Below are positions 29,651 to 39,045 of a stretch of DNA of 64,000 nucleotides, one piece after another; positions within the stretch are counted from its first letter, which is position 1, and every line of letters begins with the position of its first letter. A program made the position numbers and the translations under genes. The notes beneath the pieces are model-generated. The model saw nothing but the letters and a program-made list of their open reading frames with translations, did no database searches and was not told the DNA's origin. The stretch spans positions 496,001-560,000 of the forward strand of contig NZ_AP021901.1 in NCBI RefSeq assembly GCF_018325905.1. Direction: 5' to 3'. Source of the stretch: Pseudomonas sp. St316 (lineage in GTDB: Bacteria; Pseudomonadota; Gammaproteobacteria; Pseudomonadales; Pseudomonadaceae).

Positions 29651-31174
29651 ATGTCCCAGGCTGAAAAAATTGTTATCGCCGACGCCCCGTTGCGTTGGCA
29701 GGACGTGGTCGCCGTCGCTCGCTTCGGCGCTGAGCTTGAGCTGTCCGCCCAGGCCTGGGCGCGGATCGACAATGCCCAGGCCATCGTCCAGCGCATCGTC
29801 GCAAGCGGCGAGCGCGCCTATGGCGTCAACACCGGCCTTGGGGCCTTGTGCAATGTCTCGCTCAAGGATGAGCAACTCAGCCAACTGTCGCGCAACACCC
29901 TGCTCAGCCATGCCTGTGGCGTGGGCGCTCCGTTGGCCGATGAACAGACCCGGGCGATTCTCTGCGCCGCCATCCTCAATTACAGCCAGGGCAAGTCCGG
30001 CATCCATCGTCGGGTGGTCGAAGCTTTGCTGGCGCTGCTCAATCGTGGCATCACACCGCAAGTGCCCTCCCAAGGTTCGGTGGGTTACCTGACCCACATG
30101 GCCCATATCAGCATCGCGCTGCTGGGCGTCGGCCAGGTCAGCTATCGCGGGCAAATAATCCCGGCGCAACAGGCCCTGGCCGCAGAAGGTTTGCAACCGG
30201 TGCAACTGGGGGCCAAGGACGGTCTGTGCCTGGTCAACGGCACGCCGTGCATGACCGGCCTCAGTTGCCTGGCCCTGGCCGATGCGACGCGCCTGCTGCA
30301 ATGGGCCGATGTGATCGGCGCCATGAGCTTCGAAGCCCAGCGCGGCCAGATTGCCGCGTTCGATGGCGAAATCATCGCCCTCAAGCCACATCCGGGCATG
30401 CAGCAAGTTGGGAGCAACCTGCGGGCCTTGCTCGACGGCAGCGAAGTCATTGCCGCGAGCCTGGGCATTCGCACCCAGGATGCCTTGAGCATCCGCTCGA
30501 TTCCCCAGGTGCACGGCGCGGCTCGCGACCAGTTGGCTCACGCCCGGCAACAGATCGAAACCGAACTCAACGCGGTGACCGATAATCCGCTGCTGCTGGG
30601 TACGCCGGAGAACTTCCGGGTCGTGTCCCAGGCCAATCCCCACGGCCAGTCGGTTGCCTTGGCGGCGGATCTGCTGGCGATTGCCATGGCTGAGATCGGC
30701 TCTATCGCCGAGCGTCGCCTCGACCGCTTGATCAACCCCCACGTCAGCGGCCTGCCAGCCTTCCTGGTGGCCAACCCCGGGGTGAACTCGGGGATGATGA
30801 TCGTGCAATACGTCGCCGCCTCGCTGTGCGCGGAAAACAAGCAACTGGCGCAACCGGCGGTGCTCGACAATTTCGTCACCTCCGGGTTGCAGGAAGACCA
30901 TTTGAGCATGGGCACCAACGCCGCCCTGAAGCTGCACCGGGCGCTGGAAAACTGCACGCAGATCCTCGCCATCGAATACCTGCTGGCGGCCCAGGCTTTT
31001 GAATTTCTCAAGGCCCAGCGCTTCGGCGCCGGCACCGACATCGCCTGGAAACTGCTGCGAGAACGCGTCCCGGCCTACGACCAGGATCGCTGGCTGGCGC
31101 CGGACATCGCCAGTGCCGCCGGCCTGCTCAAAGACCCAAACGTGCTGCACAACGTATTACCGAATTTGAACTGA
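29651..31174 (+). CDS. hutH1: HutH1: histidine ammonia-lyase paralogue lacking the MIO triad
   Basis: About 507 residues from ATG 29651 (GAGG six bases upstream; an ATG 12 bp earlier is less likely). It belongs clearly to the aromatic amino acid lyase family: RAYGVNTGLGALCNVSL, ITPQVPSQGSVG, TDNPLLLGTPENF, NPGVNSGMMIVQYVAA and LQEDHLSMGTNAA. At the cofactor site GSVG runs straight into YLTHMAHISIALLG. The Ala-Ser-Gly that cyclises to MIO, present in HutH2 as [12 protein letters not shown], is missing together with the following Asp. A standard MIO-dependent lyase reaction is therefore unlikely. Its role may be regulatory or a different chemistry (inference). Confidence 0.85.
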   Translation: MSQAEKIVIADAPLRWQDVVAVARFGAELELSAQAWARIDNAQAIVQRIVASGERAYGVNTGLGALCNVSLKDEQLSQLSRNTLLSHACGVGAPLADEQTRAILCAAILNYSQGKSGIHRRVVEALLALLNRGITPQVPSQGSVGYLTHMAHISIALLGVGQVSYRGQIIPAQQALAAEGLQPVQLGAKDGLCLVNGTPCMTGLSCLALADATRLLQWADVIGAMSFEAQRGQIAAFDGEIIALKPHPGMQQVGSNLRALLDGSEVIAASLGIRTQDALSIRSIPQVHGAARDQLAHARQQIETELNAVTDNPLLLGTPENFRVVSQANPHGQSVALAADLLAIAMAEIGSIAERRLDRLINPHVSGLPAFLVANPGVNSGMMIVQYVAASLCAENKQLAQPAVLDNFVTSGLQEDHLSMGTNAALKLHRALENCTQILAIEYLLAAQAFEFLKAQRFGAGTDIAWKLLRERVPAYDQDRWLAPDIASAAGLLKDPNVLHNVLPNLN

Positions 31175-31303
31175 TCAAAAAAGCGCCAGCGTGCCAAGGC
31201 ACCTATTGCCCACAAGGCATCGCCCAAAAAGCGAAGGTGACGGATAACGGAACATTCCGGAGCGACTGGCGGGTGAAAACAAAACTCTCAAAAGGAGCAA
31301 TAC

Positions 31304-32836
31304 ATGACTGCCTTAAACCTGATTCCCGGCCAATTGAGCCTGGCTCAATTGCGTGACATCTATCAGCAACCCGTGACCTTGAGCCTCGACGCCAGCGCGT
31401 CTGCGCAGATCGAGGCCAGTGTTGCCTGCGTTGAACAGATCCTTGCCGAGAACCGCACCGCCTACGGCATCAACACCGGTTTCGGCCTGCTGGCCTCGAC
31501 CCGCATCGCCAGCGAAGACCTGGAAAACCTGCAGCGCTCCCTGGTGCTGTCCCATGCCGCCGGTGTCGGCGAGCCGATCAGCGATGCGCTGGTGCGGCTG
31601 GTCATGGTGCTCAAGGTCAACAGCCTGAGCCGGGGTTTTTCCGGCATCCGCCGGCAGGTGATCGATGCGCTGATTGCGCTGATCAATGCCGAGGTCTACC
31701 CGCACATTCCGCTCAAGGGTTCGGTCGGTGCTTCCGGTGACCTGGCGCCACTGGCTCACATGTCCCTGGTGCTGCTGGGCGAAGGCAAGGCCCGCTACAA
31801 GGGCGAATGGCTGCCGGCCGTCGAGGCCCTGAAAGTCGCCGGTCTCGCGCCGCTGACCCTGGCCGCCAAGGAAGGCCTGGCGCTGCTCAACGGCACCCAG
31901 GTGTCCACCGCGTTTGCTCTGCGAGGCCTGTTCGAAGGCGAAGACCTGTTTGCCGCTGCCCTGGCCCTGGGCGGCCTCACGGTGGAAGCGGTGCTCGGCT
32001 CGCGTTCGCCATTCGATGCACGCATCCATGCCGCACGTGGCCAGAAAGGCCAGATCGACGCCGCCGCTGCCTACCGCGATTTGCTGGGCGAGCGCAGCGA
32101 AGTCTCCGATTCGCACCAGAACTGCGACAAGGTCCAGGACCCGTACTCCTTGCGCTGCCAACCGCAAGTGATGGGCGCCTGCCTGACTCAGTTCCGCCAG
32201 GCCGCCGAAGTGCTGGTGATCGAGGCCAACGCGGTGTCGGATAACCCGCTGGTGTTCGCTGCCGAGGGCGACGTGATTTCCGGCGGCAACTTCCACGCCG
32301 AACCGGTGGCGATGGCGGCCGACAACATGGCCTTGGCGATTGCCGAGATTGGCTCCCTGAGCGAGCGTCGCATTTCGTTGATGATGGACAAGCACATGTC
32401 GCAACTGCCGCCGTTCCTCGTCGCCAATGGCGGGGTGAACTCCGGTTTCATGATCGCCCAGGTCACCGCCGCGGCCCTGGCCAGTGAAAACAAGGCGCTG
32501 TCGCACCCTCACTCGGTGGACAGCCTGCCGACCTCGGCCAACCAGGAAGACCACGTCTCCATGGCCCCGGCCGCCGGCAAGCGCTTGTGGGAAATGGCCG
32601 AGAACACCCGTGGCATCCTCGCGGTGGAATGGTTGGCGGCCTGCCAGGGCTTGGACTTGCGCGGCGGCCTGAAGACCTCCGCTAAGTTGGAACAGGCCCG
32701 GGCCCTCTTGCGCGCAGAAGTGCCGTTTTATGAGAAGGACCGCTTCTTTGCGCCGGACATCAACGCGGCCAGTGAATTGCTGGCGAGTCGGTGCCTGAAC
32801 GAATTGGTTACGGCGCAATTGTTGCCGAGCCTGTAA
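31304..32836 (+). CDS. hutH2: Histidine ammonia-lyase HutH2
   Basis: A 510-residue enzyme removes ammonia from L-histidine to give trans-urocanate, the entry step of the pathway. MIO is formed from Ala-Ser-Gly at residues 143-145 ([18 protein letters not shown]), the same numbering as the P. putida enzyme. The active-site Tyr is in [11 protein letters not shown] good AAAGGAG site precedes ATG 31304. The 129-bp gap before it is where other strains carry the histidine permease gene hutTh. Here it holds only non-coding sequence. Confidence 0.97.
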   Translation: MTALNLIPGQLSLAQLRDIYQQPVTLSLDASASAQIEASVACVEQILAENRTAYGINTGFGLLASTRIASEDLENLQRSLVLSHAAGVGEPISDALVRLVMVLKVNSLSRGFSGIRRQVIDALIALINAEVYPHIPLKGSVGASGDLAPLAHMSLVLLGEGKARYKGEWLPAVEALKVAGLAPLTLAAKEGLALLNGTQVSTAFALRGLFEGEDLFAAALALGGLTVEAVLGSRSPFDARIHAARGQKGQIDAAAAYRDLLGERSEVSDSHQNCDKVQDPYSLRCQPQVMGACLTQFRQAAEVLVIEANAVSDNPLVFAAEGDVISGGNFHAEPVAMAADNMALAIAEIGSLSERRISLMMDKHMSQLPPFLVANGGVNSGFMIAQVTAAALASENKALSHPHSVDSLPTSANQEDHVSMAPAAGKRLWEMAENTRGILAVEWLAACQGLDLRGGLKTSAKLEQARALLRAEVPFYEKDRFFAPDINAASELLASRCLNELVTAQLLPSL

Positions 32837-32841
32837 GGGCC

Positions 32842-32933
32842 TCATCGCGAGCAAGCTCGCTCCCACAGGAGGCGGGGTTGAACACTCATTTGGGGTACAC
32901 CCTGCCCCCTGTGGGAGCGAGCTTGCTCGCGAT
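32842..32933. repeat. REPIN between hutH2 and hutI
   Basis: TCATCGCGAGCAAGCTCGCT at 32842 is inverted at 32905-32933. Confidence 0.9.
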
Positions 32934-32963
32934 TCGATTTTGAATGAGACGAGGAGACTCGGG

Positions 32964-34166
32964 ATGAAAACCCTCTGGCAAAACTGCCACGCCGCCACCA
33001 TGGCCCAGGGCGTCTACTCGATCATCGAAGACGCCGCTATCGTCACCCAGGGCGAGCACATTCAATGGATCGGCCCGCGAGCCGAACTGCCGGGCGGTGA
33101 CTACCCGGCGGTCAACGACCTCAAGGGCGCCTGGGTCACCCCGGGGCTGATCGACTGCCACACTCACACGGTGTTCGGCGGCAACCGCAGCGGTGAGTTC
33201 GAGCAGCGCCTGCAAGGCGTCAGCTACGCCGAGATCGCCGCCGCCGGTGGCGGTATCGCCAGCACCGTACGCGCGACCCGGGCCGCCAGCGAAGACGAGT
33301 TGTTCGCCAGCGCCGCCAAACGCCTGAAAAGCCTGATGCACGACGGCGTGACCACGGTGGAAATCAAATCCGGCTACGGCCTGGACCTGGCGAGCGAGCG
33401 CAAGATCCTGCGCGTCATCCGCCGCCTCGGCACCGAGCTGCCGGTCAGCGTGCGCAGCACCTGTCTGGCGGCCCACGCCTTGCCGCCGGAATACAAAGAT
33501 CGCGCCGATGACTACATCGAGCACATCTGCACCGAGATGCTTCCAGCCCTGGCGGCCGAAGGACTGGTGGATGCGGTGGATGCCTTTTGCGAATACCTGG
33601 CGTTTTCCCCGGCACAAGTCGAGCGGGTGTTTATCACGGCGCATGAACTGGGGCTGCCAGTGAAGCTGCACGCCGAGCAATTGTCGTCGCTGCACGGTTC
33701 CAGCCTTGCGGCGCGTTACCAGGCGCTGTCGGCCGATCACCTGGAGTTCATGACCGAGGATGATGCCAAGGCCATGGCTGAATCCGGGACCGTGGCGGTG
33801 CTGTTACCGGGCGCGTTTTATTTCCTGCGCGAAACCCAATTGCCGCCCATGGATGCCCTGCGCAAGCATGGCGTGAAAATCGCCGTGGCCAGCGACCTCA
33901 ACCCCGGCACCTCGCCGGCACTGTCGCTGCGCCTGATGCTGAACATGGCCTGCACCTGTTTCCGGATGACCCCGGAAGAAGCCCTGGCGGGAGCGACGAT
34001 TCATGCGGCCCAGGCCTTGGGCATGGCTCAAACCCACGGTTCGCTGGAAGCCGGCAAGGTGGCGGACTTTGTCGCCTGGCACATTGACCGCCCAGCTGAC
34101 CTTTCGTACTGGCTCGGTGGCGACCTGGAAAAACGCGTCGTGCGTCACGGCGTGGAAATCGATTGA
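32964..34166 (+). CDS. hutI: Imidazolonepropionase HutI
   Basis: A 400-residue amidohydrolase opens the imidazolone ring to give N-formimino-L-glutamate. Start ATG 32964 has GAGGAG eight bases upstream and gives [20 protein letters not shown]. Motifs are the metal HxH in [14 protein letters not shown], substrate and metal residues in [31 protein letters not shown] and the Asp in [14 protein letters not shown]. The hutG start follows 11 bp after its stop. Confidence 0.97.
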   Translation: MKTLWQNCHAATMAQGVYSIIEDAAIVTQGEHIQWIGPRAELPGGDYPAVNDLKGAWVTPGLIDCHTHTVFGGNRSGEFEQRLQGVSYAEIAAAGGGIASTVRATRAASEDELFASAAKRLKSLMHDGVTTVEIKSGYGLDLASERKILRVIRRLGTELPVSVRSTCLAAHALPPEYKDRADDYIEHICTEMLPALAAEGLVDAVDAFCEYLAFSPAQVERVFITAHELGLPVKLHAEQLSSLHGSSLAARYQALSADHLEFMTEDDAKAMAESGTVAVLLPGAFYFLRETQLPPMDALRKHGVKIAVASDLNPGTSPALSLRLMLNMACTCFRMTPEEALAGATIHAAQALGMAQTHGSLEAGKVADFVAWHIDRPADLSYWLGGDLEKRVVRHGVEID

Positions 34167-34177
34167 GGAGAACGGTT

Positions 34178-34981
34178 GTGGAGAAGGTCCTGAATTTCAA
34201 GCAAGGGCGCGTGCCGCTGTTGATCAGCATGCCTCACGCCGGCCTGCGCCTGACCCCGGCGGTACAGGCCGGGTTGATCCCCGAGGCCCAAAGCCTGCCA
34301 GACACCGACTGGCACATCCCAAGGCTCTACGAGTTCGCCGCCGAGCTGGGCGCCAGCACCCTGGCCGCCGAGTACTCGCGGTTCGTCGTCGACCTCAACC
34401 GCCCCGCCGATGACAAGCCGATGTACGTTGGCGCCACCACCGGTTTGTACCCGGCGACGCTGTTCGATGGCGTGCCGCTGTTTCGCGAAGGGCTGGAGCC
34501 GTCAGCTGCAGAGCGCGCGACTTATCTGCAGCAGGTCTGGATGCCGTACCATCAGGCGTTGCAACAGGAATTGGCGCGGCTCAAGGCTGAGTTCGGCTAT
34601 GCCTTGCTGTTCGATGCCCATTCGATCCGTTCGGTGATCCCGCACTTGTTCGACGGCAAGCTGCCGGACTTCAACCTCGGCACGTTCAACGGTGCCAGTT
34701 GCGACCCGACCCTGGCCAGCCAGCTCGAAGCCATCTGCGCGCGCCATGGCGAGTTCACCCACGTGCTCAACGGGCGGTTCAAGGGCGGACACATCACCCG
34801 GCACTATGGCAACCCGGCCGAAGACATCCACGCGGTGCAGCTGGAACTGTGCCAGAGCACCTACATGGAAGAGTTCGAACCGTTCAACTACCGCGCGGAC
34901 CTGGCGGAGCCGACCCAGGTGGTGCTCAGGGAATTGCTGGAAGGCTTCCTGGCGTGGGGGCGGCAGACGTACAAGAAATAA
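34178..34981 (+). CDS. hutG: N-formylglutamate deformylase HutG
   Basis: A 267-residue N-formylglutamate amidohydrolase yields glutamate and formate. GTG 34178 is selected because GAGGAG stands seven bases ahead of it, overlapping the hutI stop region. Catalytic and metal residues lie in LISMPHAGLRLTP, DTDWHIPRLYEF, LFDAHSIRSVIP and KGGHITRHYG. It is the last gene of the hut operon and, with HutF, completes the five-step pathway. Confidence 0.96.
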   Translation: MEKVLNFKQGRVPLLISMPHAGLRLTPAVQAGLIPEAQSLPDTDWHIPRLYEFAAELGASTLAAEYSRFVVDLNRPADDKPMYVGATTGLYPATLFDGVPLFREGLEPSAAERATYLQQVWMPYHQALQQELARLKAEFGYALLFDAHSIRSVIPHLFDGKLPDFNLGTFNGASCDPTLASQLEAICARHGEFTHVLNGRFKGGHITRHYGNPAEDIHAVQLELCQSTYMEEFEPFNYRADLAEPTQVVLRELLEGFLAWGRQTYKK

Positions 34982-35017
34982 AGACCTGCGCGATTCTTCT
35001 GTGGCGAGGGGCGTCAT

Positions 35018-35106
35018 CTGTGGGAGCACAGCTTGCTCGCGATACAGGCGCCTCGGTGTCAGGGGAGCCGCAGTGTCTTCATCGCGGGCAAGCCTTGCTC
35101 CCACAG
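35018..35106. repeat. Hybrid REP pair after hutG
   Basis: CTGTGGGAGCACAGCTTGCT at 35018 faces TCATCGCGGGCAAGCCTTGC at 35079. The two arms belong to different REP subtypes, so the inverted match is imperfect. Confidence 0.75.
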
Positions 35107-35279
35107 ATCCTCCCGCTACAGGTTTGTTTTGTTCTTGAGCCTCGTGCGGGAACGGTCGTCACCGTGCAAAACCGCGTCGCCACAGTTCATCTTCGGCCCC
35201 TCGACGCTGCGTAATGTTTTGGGCACGGTGCAGCAAGACACCGACCTACAATAAACCGCTGCCGCACGAGACCTTCCCG

Positions 35280-36227
35280 ATGAAAAGACTGTTCAAACGC
35301 TGTCTGTCGATCCTCTGCGGTACCACCCTCTTGAGCGCCGGGGCGATGGCCATCGAGCCTGCGGCGTGCCAGACCGTGCGCATGGGCGTGGTCAACTGGA
35401 CCGACGTGATCGCCACCAGCGGCATGGCCGATGTGTTGCTCAACGGGCTGGGCTACGACAGCAAGCAGACCAGCGCCGTGCAGCAGATTATCTTCGCGGG
35501 CATCCGCGACAAGCGTCTCGACATTTTCCTGGGCTACTGGAAGCCGGCAATGGACAAGAACATCGCGCCGTTCCTGGCGGCCAACCAAGTGAAGGTATTG
35601 GACACGCCGAGCCTGGCCGATGCCCAGGCCACCCTGGCTGTTCCAGACTACGTGGCAGCGGCGGGGCTCAAAACCTTTGCCGACATCGCCCGGTTCAAGG
35701 ATCAACTGGGCGGCAAGATCTACGGCATCGAGCCGGGCAGTGGGGCCAACACCACCATCAAGACCATGATTGAAACCAATCACTTTGGCCTCAAGGACTT
35801 CAAGCTGATCGAATCCGGTGAAGCGGGCATGCTGGCCGCGGTGCAGCGCGCAGTGAATCGCAAGGAGTTCGTGGTCTTCGTCGGCTGGACCCCGCACCCG
35901 ATGAACATCAACATGAACATCACCTACCTGACCGGCAGTGAGGATGTCTATGGCCCGAACGAAGGCGCCGCGACCGTCTCCACCGTCACCGCGCCGGACT
36001 ATGCCCAGCGCTGCCCGAATGTGAACCGTTTGCTGGAAAACCTCACCTTCACCACCGCCCAGGAGAGTCAGTTGATGGTCCCGATCATGGAGCGCAAGAC
36101 GCCCCAGGACGTCGCTCGGCAATGGTTGCGCGATCATCCCGAGGATTTGCAACGCTGGCTGGCCGGTGTCACCAGCTTCGACGGCAAGGATGGCGTGGCG
36201 GCGGTGCAGGCCAGTCTCAAAAACTGA
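35280..36227 (+). CDS. Orphan choline/betaine-type ABC substrate-binding protein
   Basis: A 315-residue OpuAC-family protein starts MKRLFKRCLSILCGTTLLSA, with a signal peptide ending AMA. The aromatic cage for a quaternary ammonium group is suggested by MGVVNWTDVIATSGMADVLL, LGYWKPAMDKNIAPF and FVGWTPHPMNINMN. No permease or ATPase is adjacent. Orphan binding proteins of this type (CaiX, BetX) feed a shared CbcWV core in P. aeruginosa, and the same may hold here. The ligand could be choline, carnitine, a betaine or a histidine derivative. It starts about 300 bp after hutG, beyond a REP pair. Confidence 0.8.
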   Translation: MKRLFKRCLSILCGTTLLSAGAMAIEPAACQTVRMGVVNWTDVIATSGMADVLLNGLGYDSKQTSAVQQIIFAGIRDKRLDIFLGYWKPAMDKNIAPFLAANQVKVLDTPSLADAQATLAVPDYVAAAGLKTFADIARFKDQLGGKIYGIEPGSGANTTIKTMIETNHFGLKDFKLIESGEAGMLAAVQRAVNRKEFVVFVGWTPHPMNINMNITYLTGSEDVYGPNEGAATVSTVTAPDYAQRCPNVNRLLENLTFTTAQESQLMVPIMERKTPQDVARQWLRDHPEDLQRWLAGVTSFDGKDGVAAVQASLKN

Positions 36228-36299
36228 ACTACCTGGCTGCTGCGGGGTGATTTATCTGTGGTGGAGTGATTTATTTGTGGGAGCAAGGTGGTGTTCTTC

Positions 36300-37214
36300 A
36301 TGGCCTCATATCCACTCTCTAGACAGATGTCAGCCTTCATCGACAAAACCCTGAGCTTCAACAGCCCGGACGACAGCCTCGCCGGTTTGCGCCAGGCCTA
36401 CAGCCAAATGTGCCGGGCGTTCACTCCGGCATGCCCGCCAACACTGGCAATCGAGGACTTCGAGCTGGCCAGTGTGGCTGTGCGCGCCTATCACCCACGA
36501 GGTGCCGCGCCACCCGCCGGCTGGCCGTGCATCCTCTATCTGCACGGCGGTGGTTGGGTGGTGGGGGACCTGGACTCCCATGACTTCATCTGCATGGAGC
36601 TGGCGGCAGCCCTTGGTGCGCTGGTGGTGGCGATGGATTATCGGCTGGCGCCAGAGCATCCGTTTCCAGCCGGGTTGGACGATTGCCTCGCCGTGTGGCG
36701 CCACCTGGCAGCCGCGCCCTTTGCCATCGACCCGCGTCGTCGGTTGGTGGTCGGTGACAGTGCCGGCGGCAATCTCGCCGCTGCGTTATGCCTGGCCTTG
36801 CGCGATGCCGGGCAAGCGTTGCCCCGGGCCCAGGTGCTGATCTATCCGGCACTCGGTGGCTCGGCAGCACTGCCATCGCGCCGTGAATGTGCCGATGCGC
36901 CGCTGTTGAGCAGCCATGATCTGGACAGTTATCACGCGCTTTACCTAGGCGGTGCCGCACCGTCGCCCGGCGCCATGCCGTTGCTCGCTGAGCATCTGGA
37001 CGGCTTGCCGCCGGCGTTGATCGCCGTGGCGCAGTGGGACCCGCTGCGCGACGATGGCGTCCTCTATAGCGAGCGGCTGAACGCCGCAGGGGTAGCCTCT
37101 GTGTTGTACATGGGCGAAGGGTTGGTCCACGGTTGCCTGCGCGGTCGGGGCCAGGTGCCGGAGGTCGATCGGATGTATCGCACGCTGCTGGCGTACCTGG
37201 CTGACATGCTTTGA
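36300..37214 (+). CDS. Alpha/beta hydrolase (HSL/esterase family IV)
   Basis: A hydrolase of about 304 residues. The oxyanion-hole motif LYLHGGGWVVGDLDSHD is followed by the nucleophile elbow GDSAGGNLAAAL, with catalytic Asp in VAQWDPLRDDG and His in LVHGC. This is the hormone-sensitive lipase type acting on short-chain esters. The start is uncertain: ATG 36300 has GGTGG eight bases upstream, and MSAFIDKTL at 36330 is the next option. Substrate unknown. Confidence 0.82.
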   Translation: MASYPLSRQMSAFIDKTLSFNSPDDSLAGLRQAYSQMCRAFTPACPPTLAIEDFELASVAVRAYHPRGAAPPAGWPCILYLHGGGWVVGDLDSHDFICMELAAALGALVVAMDYRLAPEHPFPAGLDDCLAVWRHLAAAPFAIDPRRRLVVGDSAGGNLAAALCLALRDAGQALPRAQVLIYPALGGSAALPSRRECADAPLLSSHDLDSYHALYLGGAAPSPGAMPLLAEHLDGLPPALIAVAQWDPLRDDGVLYSERLNAAGVASVLYMGEGLVHGCLRGRGQVPEVDRMYRTLLAYLADML

Positions 37215-37319
37215 CTGCGCAGGGGACATGCTCATTAAGGTAATTCGGGTTTATGATGCCGGACGGCAGACTAAATAGAAGTCCCCACAGGGATGACTCG
37301 ACCCCTTACGGAGCGCGCA

Positions 37320-38291
37320 ATGCAGACTTTGTACCCGCAGATCAAACCCCATGCCCGGCACGATCTGGCTGTCGATGACACCCACACGCTCTATGTCGAT
37401 GAAAGCGGTTCCCCGGAAGGCCTGCCGGTAGTGTTCATTCACGGCGGCCCGGGTGCTGGTTGCGATGCACAGAGCCGCCGCTACTTCGATCCGAACCTGT
37501 ACCGCATCGTCACTTTCGACCAGCGCGGCTGCGGTCGGTCAACCCCCCATGCCAGCCTTGAGAACAACACCACCTGGGATCTGGTCGAAGACCTGGAGCG
37601 CATCCGCAAACACCTGGGCATCGAAAAATGGGTGCTGTTTGGTGGCTCCTGGGGCTCGACCCTGGCCCTGGCCTACGCCCAGACTCATCCAGAGCGGGTA
37701 CACGGTATGATCCTGCGTGGGATCTTTCTCTGCCGGCCGCAGGAAATCGAGTGGTTCTACCAAGCCGGTGCCAGTCGCCTGTTCCCCGATTATTGGCAGG
37801 ACTACATCGCACCGATCCCGTTGGACGAGCGCGACGACCTGCTCAGCGCTTTCCACAAGCGCCTGACCGGTAACGACCAGATCGCCCAGATGCACGCGGC
37901 CAAGGCCTGGTCCACGTGGGAAGGCCGCACCGCGACCCTGCGTCCGAACCCGCTGGTGGTCGATCGCTTCTCCGAACCGCAGCGGGCGCTGTCGATCGCC
38001 CGGATCGAATGCCACTACTTCACCAACAATGCCTTCCTCGAACCCAACCAGTTGATTCGCGACATGGGCAAGATCGCCCATTTGCCGGGCGTCATCGTGC
38101 ATGGCCGCTACGACGTCATCTGTCCGCTGGACAATGCCTGGGAGCTGCATCAGAACTGGCCCAACAGCGAACTGCAGGTGATTCGCGACGCCGGCCATGC
38201 CGCTTCCGAGCCTGGGATCACCGACGCCCTGGTGCGCGCCGCTGCGCAAATGGCCCGGCGCCTGCTCGACCTGCCGCCTGAAGAAGCATGA
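37320..38291 (+). CDS. pip: Proline iminopeptidase
   Basis: A 323-residue S33 peptidase removes N-terminal proline from peptides. Motifs are [18 protein letters not shown] (oxyanion), the nucleophile elbow [19 protein letters not shown], catalytic Asp in [10 protein letters not shown] and His in [10 protein letters not shown]. The start at 37320 gives [20 protein letters not shown] as in homologues. The stop overlaps the dtd start (ATGA), and the pip-dtd pair is conserved in Pseudomonas. Confidence 0.95.
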   Translation: MQTLYPQIKPHARHDLAVDDTHTLYVDESGSPEGLPVVFIHGGPGAGCDAQSRRYFDPNLYRIVTFDQRGCGRSTPHASLENNTTWDLVEDLERIRKHLGIEKWVLFGGSWGSTLALAYAQTHPERVHGMILRGIFLCRPQEIEWFYQAGASRLFPDYWQDYIAPIPLDERDDLLSAFHKRLTGNDQIAQMHAAKAWSTWEGRTATLRPNPLVVDRFSEPQRALSIARIECHYFTNNAFLEPNQLIRDMGKIAHLPGVIVHGRYDVICPLDNAWELHQNWPNSELQVIRDAGHAASEPGITDALVRAAAQMARRLLDLPPEEA

Positions 38292-38725
38292 AGGGGCTGT
38301 TGCAACGAGTTCGCTGCGCACGGGTCGAAGTATCAGGCGAGATCGTCGGGGCCGTGGATCAAGGTTTGCTGGTGTTGGTGGCCGTCGAGCCAGGGGATAC
38401 CCGGGCCAGCGCCGACAAACTCCTGCATAAGCTGCTTAACTATCGAGTGTTCAGCGACGCCGACGGCAAGATGAACCTGTCCCTGGCAGATGTCGGTGGT
38501 GGGTTGCTGCTGGTGTCGCAGTTCACCTTGGCGGCCGATACAAAAAGTGGTTTGCGCCCGAGTTTTTCGACAGCCGCACCTCCGGCCCTGGGAGAAGAGT
38601 TGTTCAACTATTTGCTCACCCAGGCGAAACAGGTGCATGGCACTGTGGCATCAGGTAGATTCGGCGCCGACATGCAGGTGCATTTGGTCAACGATGGCCC
38701 GGTAACCTTCCTGTTACAGGTCTGA
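38288..38725 (+). CDS. dtd: D-aminoacyl-tRNA deacylase
   Basis: A 145-residue DTD1 enzyme hydrolyses D-amino acids (and Gly) mischarged on tRNA. Motifs [20 protein letters not shown] and [13 protein letters not shown] carry the two cross-subunit signatures. The gene overlaps pip by 4 bp. Confidence 0.96.
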   Translation: MKGLLQRVRCARVEVSGEIVGAVDQGLLVLVAVEPGDTRASADKLLHKLLNYRVFSDADGKMNLSLADVGGGLLLVSQFTLAADTKSGLRPSFSTAAPPALGEELFNYLLTQAKQVHGTVASGRFGADMQVHLVNDGPVTFLLQV

Positions 38726-39045
38726 AAGCGTTTGAAACATCTTTTCGAGCCTGTTTCGAGGTAAAACAGGGAGTTTTCTCGATAAATACTTTGCTACCCC
38801 TGATGCGTTGTCACGCGGGCTACTAGATAATCGCGCGCTACGGGGGATCAGCGTTCGCTGGTCCATTTGACTTAGGTAGAGACTTGTCCTGGACCGTTTG
38901 GGGAATCATTTTGTCCCATCGGAGTCGGAACAATGCTCGCCAACTTGGCAAGAGTGGTCCGCAGGAACGGTTTTTCAGTGCCGTTACCGTGCAGATACTT
39001 TATCTGGCCGTTGGTTTTTTGATCAGTTTTCGGCGAGGGTTGCTC
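38726..39045 (+). other. opgG upstream region
   Basis: This 320-bp non-coding stretch lies ahead of opgG. The opgG frame stays open upstream to 38884, but the residues there do not resemble the family. I therefore regard it as leader. No promoter can be assigned with confidence. AT-rich TACTAGATAATC near 38820 is a possible -10 area. Confidence 0.4.

Noticed and set aside
29651..32836. hutH1 and hutH2 as a simple redundant duplication
   Set aside because: HutH1 lacks the MIO triad and is strongly diverged, so the two are not equivalent copies.
38884..39045. 54-residue N-terminal extension of OpgG
   Set aside because: The frame is open, but GTG 39046 has a good ribosome site and gives a normal signal peptide. 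The extension would bury it.
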